Shown: positions 7,918 through 9,884 of the stretch, piece by piece
Position numbering within the stretch: the first letter of the stretch is position 1
How the letters are laid out: each line of letters opens with the position of its first letter
Assembly (NCBI GenBank): GCA_905236255.1
Contig: CAJOPK010000112.1
Coordinates: 1 to 9,884 of the forward strand
DNA length: 9,884 bases
Source: an uncultured Selenomonadaceae bacterium
Lineage (GTDB): Bacteria; Bacillota; Negativicutes; Selenomonadales; Selenomonadaceae
Reading direction: 5' to 3'
Notes under the pieces: model-generated
The model's input: the letters and a program-made list of their open reading frames with translations, nothing else
Told to the model about the DNA's origin: nothing
Database searches by the model: none
Program-made: the position numbers and the translations under genes

Positions 7918-7955
7918 AAAAAAATTCGACAAAATTTGTTTCGTCGAATTTTTTT
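7918..7955. terminator. Intrinsic terminator of the ChvE-like gene
   Basis: A 13-bp inverted repeat (A7 TTCGAC at 7918-7930, GTCGAA T7 at 7943-7955) has a 12-base loop. On the minus strand the stem continues into a nine-T run (complement of 7916-7924), so it ends the transcript of the sugar-binding gene. That T-run abuts the -35 box of the efflux promoter. Confidence 0.87.
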
Positions 7956-7981
7956 GTGTTTGTTATTGACGTTACTCAAAA

Positions 7982-9061
7982 TTACTCATCCAAGACACTT
8001 TCATTGTAATAGCCGGAATCGAAAAGGACTTCCCGATAATTGTCTTTGTCAACAAAAAGCGGTCTGACCAAAAAAGACGGCAAAATTTTTACTCCGTTGT
8101 TGTAATTGCCCATATCGTTTGTTTCCGGCATTTTCCCTTCAACAATCGACTTTACCATTTTTACCGTTTGCATCGCCAAAATTCGCGTATCCTTGAAAAT
8201 TGACATGGTTTGTTCGCCGGCTATTATCATCTTCAGATTTTTCTTGTCCGCATCCTGACCGGTGACAAGCGGCATTTTTTTGTCCGTCAAATTATAGCCG
8301 GCATCTCTCAAAGCCTTAATCACTCCGAAAGCGGTCGAATCGTTTGCACAAAGTACAACGTCCAAATGTTTGTCGGAATAATTTTTCTGCAAAATTTCCG
8401 TCATTCGGGCGCGGGAAATATCTTCTTTCCAGTGAGGAATGGCACATTGTTTGAAAGTCGATTGCCCGGAATTTATGACAAGTTGACCGCTTTTTATGTA
8501 AGGTCGCAAAATTTCCATCGCGCCTTCAAAAAAATAAAATGCGTTGCTGTCGTCCTCCGAGCCGGCGGTAATTTCAAAATTATACGGCCCTTTGCCTTCC
8601 TTTAAACCGAGTTTTTCTTCAATGTATTCCCCCTGAACAATACCGACGGCAACATTGTCGAAAGTCGCATAATAATCGACGGCATCGGTATTCATAATCA
8701 GTCGATCGTATGAAATTATTGAAATGCCGACGGCTTTCGCCTCTTCCAAAATTCCGGCAAGGGATTGAACATCAACCGCGCCGACAATTATAACTTTGCA
8801 ACCTTCGTTAATCATCGCGGCAATTTGTGAAATTTGAAGTTCCGGTTTGTTGTCCGCAAATTGCAAATCGGCGGCGAAACCTTGATCGTGAAGATATTTT
8901 TCAATGTTTGCGCCGTCCTGATTCCAGCGTTGCCGGGTTTTTGTGGGCATGGCAACCCCGATTTTTACGGCGGGCTTGTCGTCAAAATCACAACCCGGAA
9001 TAAAGAGCAAAAATACCGGCAACAGAATTACTGCGATAAATTTTTTAAAATTACTTTCCAT
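7982..9061 (-). CDS. ChvE-type multiple-monosaccharide-binding lipoprotein (ABC substrate-binding protein)
   Basis: This 359-residue periplasmic-binding protein belongs to the sugar-binding type 1 fold, ChvE/XylF-like. ChvE homologs capture aldoses and pass them to an ABC permease or a sensor. Matching blocks in order: VKIGVAMPTKTRQRWNQDG, DLQFADNKPELQISQIAAMI, GISIISYDRLIMNTDAVDYY then ATFDN, LGLKEGKGPYNFE, VLCANDSTAFGV, VTGQDADKKNLKMIIAGEQT, MSIFKDTR, NNGVKILPSFLVRP and a terminal SGYYNES. The signal is lipoprotein-like, with I21-P22-G23-C24 (Pro at -2 is unusual) and Asp at +2. ATG 9061 is chosen because GGTGGTGGAG lies just before it; an in-frame TTG at 9079 would add six residues and overlap that site. 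Full-length, but with no permease or ATPase gene on either side. Identity as ChvE-like is strong; the actual sugar is unknown. Confidence 0.93.
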   Translation of the reverse strand: MESNFKKFIAVILLPVFLLFIPGCDFDDKPAVKIGVAMPTKTRQRWNQDGANIEKYLHDQGFAADLQFADNKPELQISQIAAMINEGCKVIIVGAVDVQSLAGILEEAKAVGISIISYDRLIMNTDAVDYYATFDNVAVGIVQGEYIEEKLGLKEGKGPYNFEITAGSEDDSNAFYFFEGAMEILRPYIKSGQLVINSGQSTFKQCAIPHWKEDISRARMTEILQKNYSDKHLDVVLCANDSTAFGVIKALRDAGYNLTDKKMPLVTGQDADKKNLKMIIAGEQTMSIFKDTRILAMQTVKMVKSIVEGKMPETNDMGNYNNGVKILPSFLVRPLFVDKDNYREVLFDSGYYNESVLDE

Positions 9062-9063
9062 AT

Positions 9064-9073
9064 CTCCACCACC
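9064..9073 (-). promoter_or_regulatory. Ribosome binding site deciding the chvE-like start
   Basis: GGTGGTGGAG on the minus strand lies directly before ATG 9061. The first GGTGG (9069-9073) is 7 bases from the ATG. This supports the ATG over the in-frame TTG at 9079, whose coding sequence would run through the site. Confidence 0.65.
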
Positions 9074-9151
9074 CGGCAATCAATAATTTTGCGCGTTCCG
9101 GTTCGTCGTGAATCTGCGCCCGGTCGCCAAAAGTTGAAATACTTCCCGCCG

Positions 9152-9179
9152 ATTATAGCATTAAAAAAATTTTTTTCAA
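9152..9179 (-). promoter_or_regulatory. Promoter of the chvE-like gene (extended -10)
   Basis: On the minus strand TTGAAA (9174-9179) and a perfect TATAAT (9152-9157) are 16 bases apart, with a TGC directly before the -10 (extended -10). The spacer is largely an A7T7 tract. Transcription would start near 9145, leaving a leader of about 84 bases before ATG 9061. No riboswitch fold is recognised in that leader. Confidence 0.75.
9163..9176. repeat. A7T7 tract, copy 1
   Basis: Fourteen bases of seven A then seven T, self-complementary and strongly bent in known DNA physics. It lies inside the spacer and -35 region of the chvE-like promoter. An identical tract occurs 69 bases away at 9232-9245. 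Confidence 0.8.
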
Positions 9180-9231
9180 TGTTACCGTGATATTGAAGGA
9201 AATGTAAACCGGCAGATTACAATGCAATCCG

Positions 9232-9245
9232 AAAAAAATTTTTTT
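9232..9245. repeat. A7T7 tract, copy 2
   Basis: Identical to the tract at 9163-9176. It lies 29 bases upstream of the extended -10 box of the divergent S55 gene. The first six bases of TATAATC (9245-9250) follow it, but no usable -35 is spaced for that box. Confidence 0.8.
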
Positions 9246-9271
9246 ATAATCTATGAAGTTAAGGTGAAAGG

Positions 9272-9280
9272 TGCTATAAT
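9272..9280 (+). promoter_or_regulatory. Extended -10 promoter of the S55-family gene
   Basis: TGCTATAAT (TG at 9272-9273, TATAAT at 9275-9280) is a perfect -10 with the TGn extension. The -35 position at 9252-9257 (TATGAA) is poor, so the extension may carry recognition, or an activator may help. The start would be near 9287, about 38 bases before the TTG at 9325. Confidence 0.65.
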
Positions 9281-9311
9281 AGCGGCGGACTTATATGTAG
9301 GATTTCCGAAT

Positions 9312-9315
9312 GGAG
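9312..9315 (+). promoter_or_regulatory. Ribosome binding site deciding the S55 gene start
   Basis: GGAG lies 9 bases before TTG 9325. The later in-frame ATG at 9346 has no such site, and starting there would remove the basic head of the signal peptide. The TTG is therefore preferred. Confidence 0.65.
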
Positions 9316-9324
9316 TGAAAATTT

Positions 9325-9884
9325 TTGCGAAGGCTGTTAAAAAGAATGTTTCTTGCGACCCTGCCCGTTATTTTTATGGCAAGCGGTTATGTCCGGGCGA
9401 TGCCGGCGATAATGACCGTCGATGAAGTTCAAAGCGGAATGAGCGGTACGGCTTATACGGTTATCGACAATTCCGGAAGGATTGAGCCGTTTAATGTCGA
9501 CATTGTGGGACTTATGGACAACGGTAAGGGATCCGCAAAAATGATTATGGCGAAAGCGTCCGGCAGTTTGATTGAAAAGACCGGCGGCGTTCTTCAGGGA
9601 ATGAGCGGCAGTCCGGTTTATATCAACGGCAAACTTATCGGCGCATTGGCGGCGGGTTTAAAAGAGATGAGTCCTTATACTTTCTTTATTACTCCGATTG
9701 AAAATATGCTCAAACTTTGGGAACTTCCCGACCCGAAAGCCGTCAACAAATATGTTGTGTTAAATTCGCCGCCGGAAGAAAAAACTCCGGACGAAGAAAA
9801 ATCTTCCGATGAAGAAAAATCTTCAGATGAAGAAAAATCTTCAGATGAAGAAAAATCTTCAGATGAAGAAAAATCTTCAGATGA
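9325..9884 (+). CDS. Secreted SpoIVB-type S55 peptidase domain protein, cut by the window end
   Basis: Starting at TTG 9325, 186 residues are visible before the right edge. A Sec signal peptide is clear: a basic head MRRLLKR, a hydrophobic core and probable cleavage after Y22-V23-R24-A25. The next segment (MTVDEVQSGMSGTAYTVID, then EPFNVDIVGLM) leads to the family signature G92-M-S94-G-S-P followed by VYINGKLIGALAAG, then FITPIENML. By analogy with SpoIVB and other GxSG(S/G)P serine proteases, S94 is the likely nucleophile (inference). No GH-type catalytic histidine is present in the visible part; it may lie beyond the edge, or the protein may not be a protease. From about residue 151 the chain becomes an acidic DEEKSS tandem repeat that runs off the window. 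SpoIVB acts in sporulation, but S55-domain proteins also occur in non-sporulating diderms, so the role here is open. Confidence 0.8.
   Translation, partial: MRRLLKRMFLATLPVIFMASGYVRAMPAIMTVDEVQSGMSGTAYTVIDNSGRIEPFNVDIVGLMDNGKGSAKMIMAKASGSLIEKTGGVLQGMSGSPVYINGKLIGALAAGLKEMSPYTFFITPIENMLKLWELPDPKAVNKYVVLNSPPEEKTPDEEKSSDEEKSSDEEKSSDEEKSSDEEKSSD
9775..9884 (+). repeat. 18-base in-frame tandem repeat encoding DEEKSS
   Basis: Five 18-base units (starting at 9793, 9811, 9829, 9847, 9865) plus two bases run to the window end. Four are identical (GAAGAAAAATCTTCAGAT) and the first differs by one base (TCC for TCA). A degenerate precursor at 9775-9792 encodes EEKTPD. Every unit keeps the frame, so copy changes would lengthen or shorten an acidic linker without a frameshift. 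The total copy number is unknown because the array is cut. Confidence 0.95.

Noticed and set aside
7629..8009. Plus-strand ORF of 126 codons across the efflux promoter region
   Set aside because: It is antisense to the start of the adaptor gene and passes through the terminator and promoter; the translation looks random.
9090..9125. GC-rich leader of the chvE-like gene as a riboswitch or attenuator
   Set aside because: The similar GC-rich segments are direct, not inverted, repeats, and no known riboswitch core or T-run is visible.
9245..9250. TATAAT as a second plus-strand promoter -10 box
   Set aside because: It is partly formed by the A7T7 tract end, and no -35-like box lies 16-18 bases upstream (ATGCAA at 9222-9227).
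9310..9318. Two-codon upstream ORF (ATG GAG TGA) over the S55 ribosome site
   Set aside because: It contains the Shine-Dalgarno itself and has no ribosome site of its own; most likely chance.
9222..9425. Plus-strand ORF of 67 codons upstream of and into the S55 gene
   Set aside because: It crosses the extended -10 promoter, has no good ribosome site, and its second half overlaps the signal-peptide coding region of the S55 gene in another frame.
9775..9884. Possible CRISPR array
   Set aside because: Units are directly adjacent with no spacers, are only 18 bases, and stay in the S55 reading frame; this is a coding tandem repeat.

Overview
The window looks like a chromosomal segment of a diderm Firmicute, most likely in the Negativicutes (Selenomonas/Acidaminococcus-type). 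This is an inference from gene content. FliI and Hsp33 read like Firmicutes versions. A SpoIVB-type S55 peptidase gene sits beside a tripartite RND pump, which only makes sense in a cell with an outer membrane. Promoters are of the sigma-A TTGACA/TATAAT kind, several with a TGn extended -10, and Shine-Dalgarno sequences are strong. Base composition is moderate and even across the window. I see no insertion sequence, phage gene, tRNA, rRNA or CRISPR array. It reads as core chromosome with some unusual gene placements rather than an accessory island.

Layout, left to right. (1) 1-330 is the 3' end of groEL, followed by a hairpin and an intrinsic terminator. (2) 519-1850 is a stand-alone fliI (flagellar export ATPase) with its own near-consensus promoter and no fliH or fliJ next to it. 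It converges on the next block through a bidirectional terminator. (3) 1903-3335 on the minus strand is a two-gene operon, yfcE-like phosphodiesterase then hslO (Hsp33), joined by an ATGA overlap and driven by a promoter at 3370-3397. (4) 3435-7823 on the minus strand is an RND efflux operon: a lipoprotein membrane-fusion protein, then an AcrB-type pump. There is no outer-membrane channel gene. (5) 7982-9061 on the minus strand is a ChvE-type sugar-binding lipoprotein gene with no transporter genes beside it. Its terminator runs into the -35 box of the efflux promoter. (6) 9325 to the right edge on the plus strand is a divergent gene for a secreted S55-family (SpoIVB-like) protein. It enters a perfect 18-base tandem repeat encoding an acidic DEEKSS linker and is cut by the window end.

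How the parts relate: GroEL and redox-activated Hsp33 are both protein-quality-control functions but lie on opposite strands in separate transcripts. The fusion protein and RND pump form the inner two-thirds of an efflux complex and must use a channel encoded elsewhere. The ChvE-like protein must deliver sugar to a remote permease or serve a sensor. I found no convincing new multi-gene system. The points most worth following are the repeat-bearing S55 protein, the divergent control region with paired A7T7 tracts and matching extended -10 promoters, and the orphan fliI and chvE-like genes.
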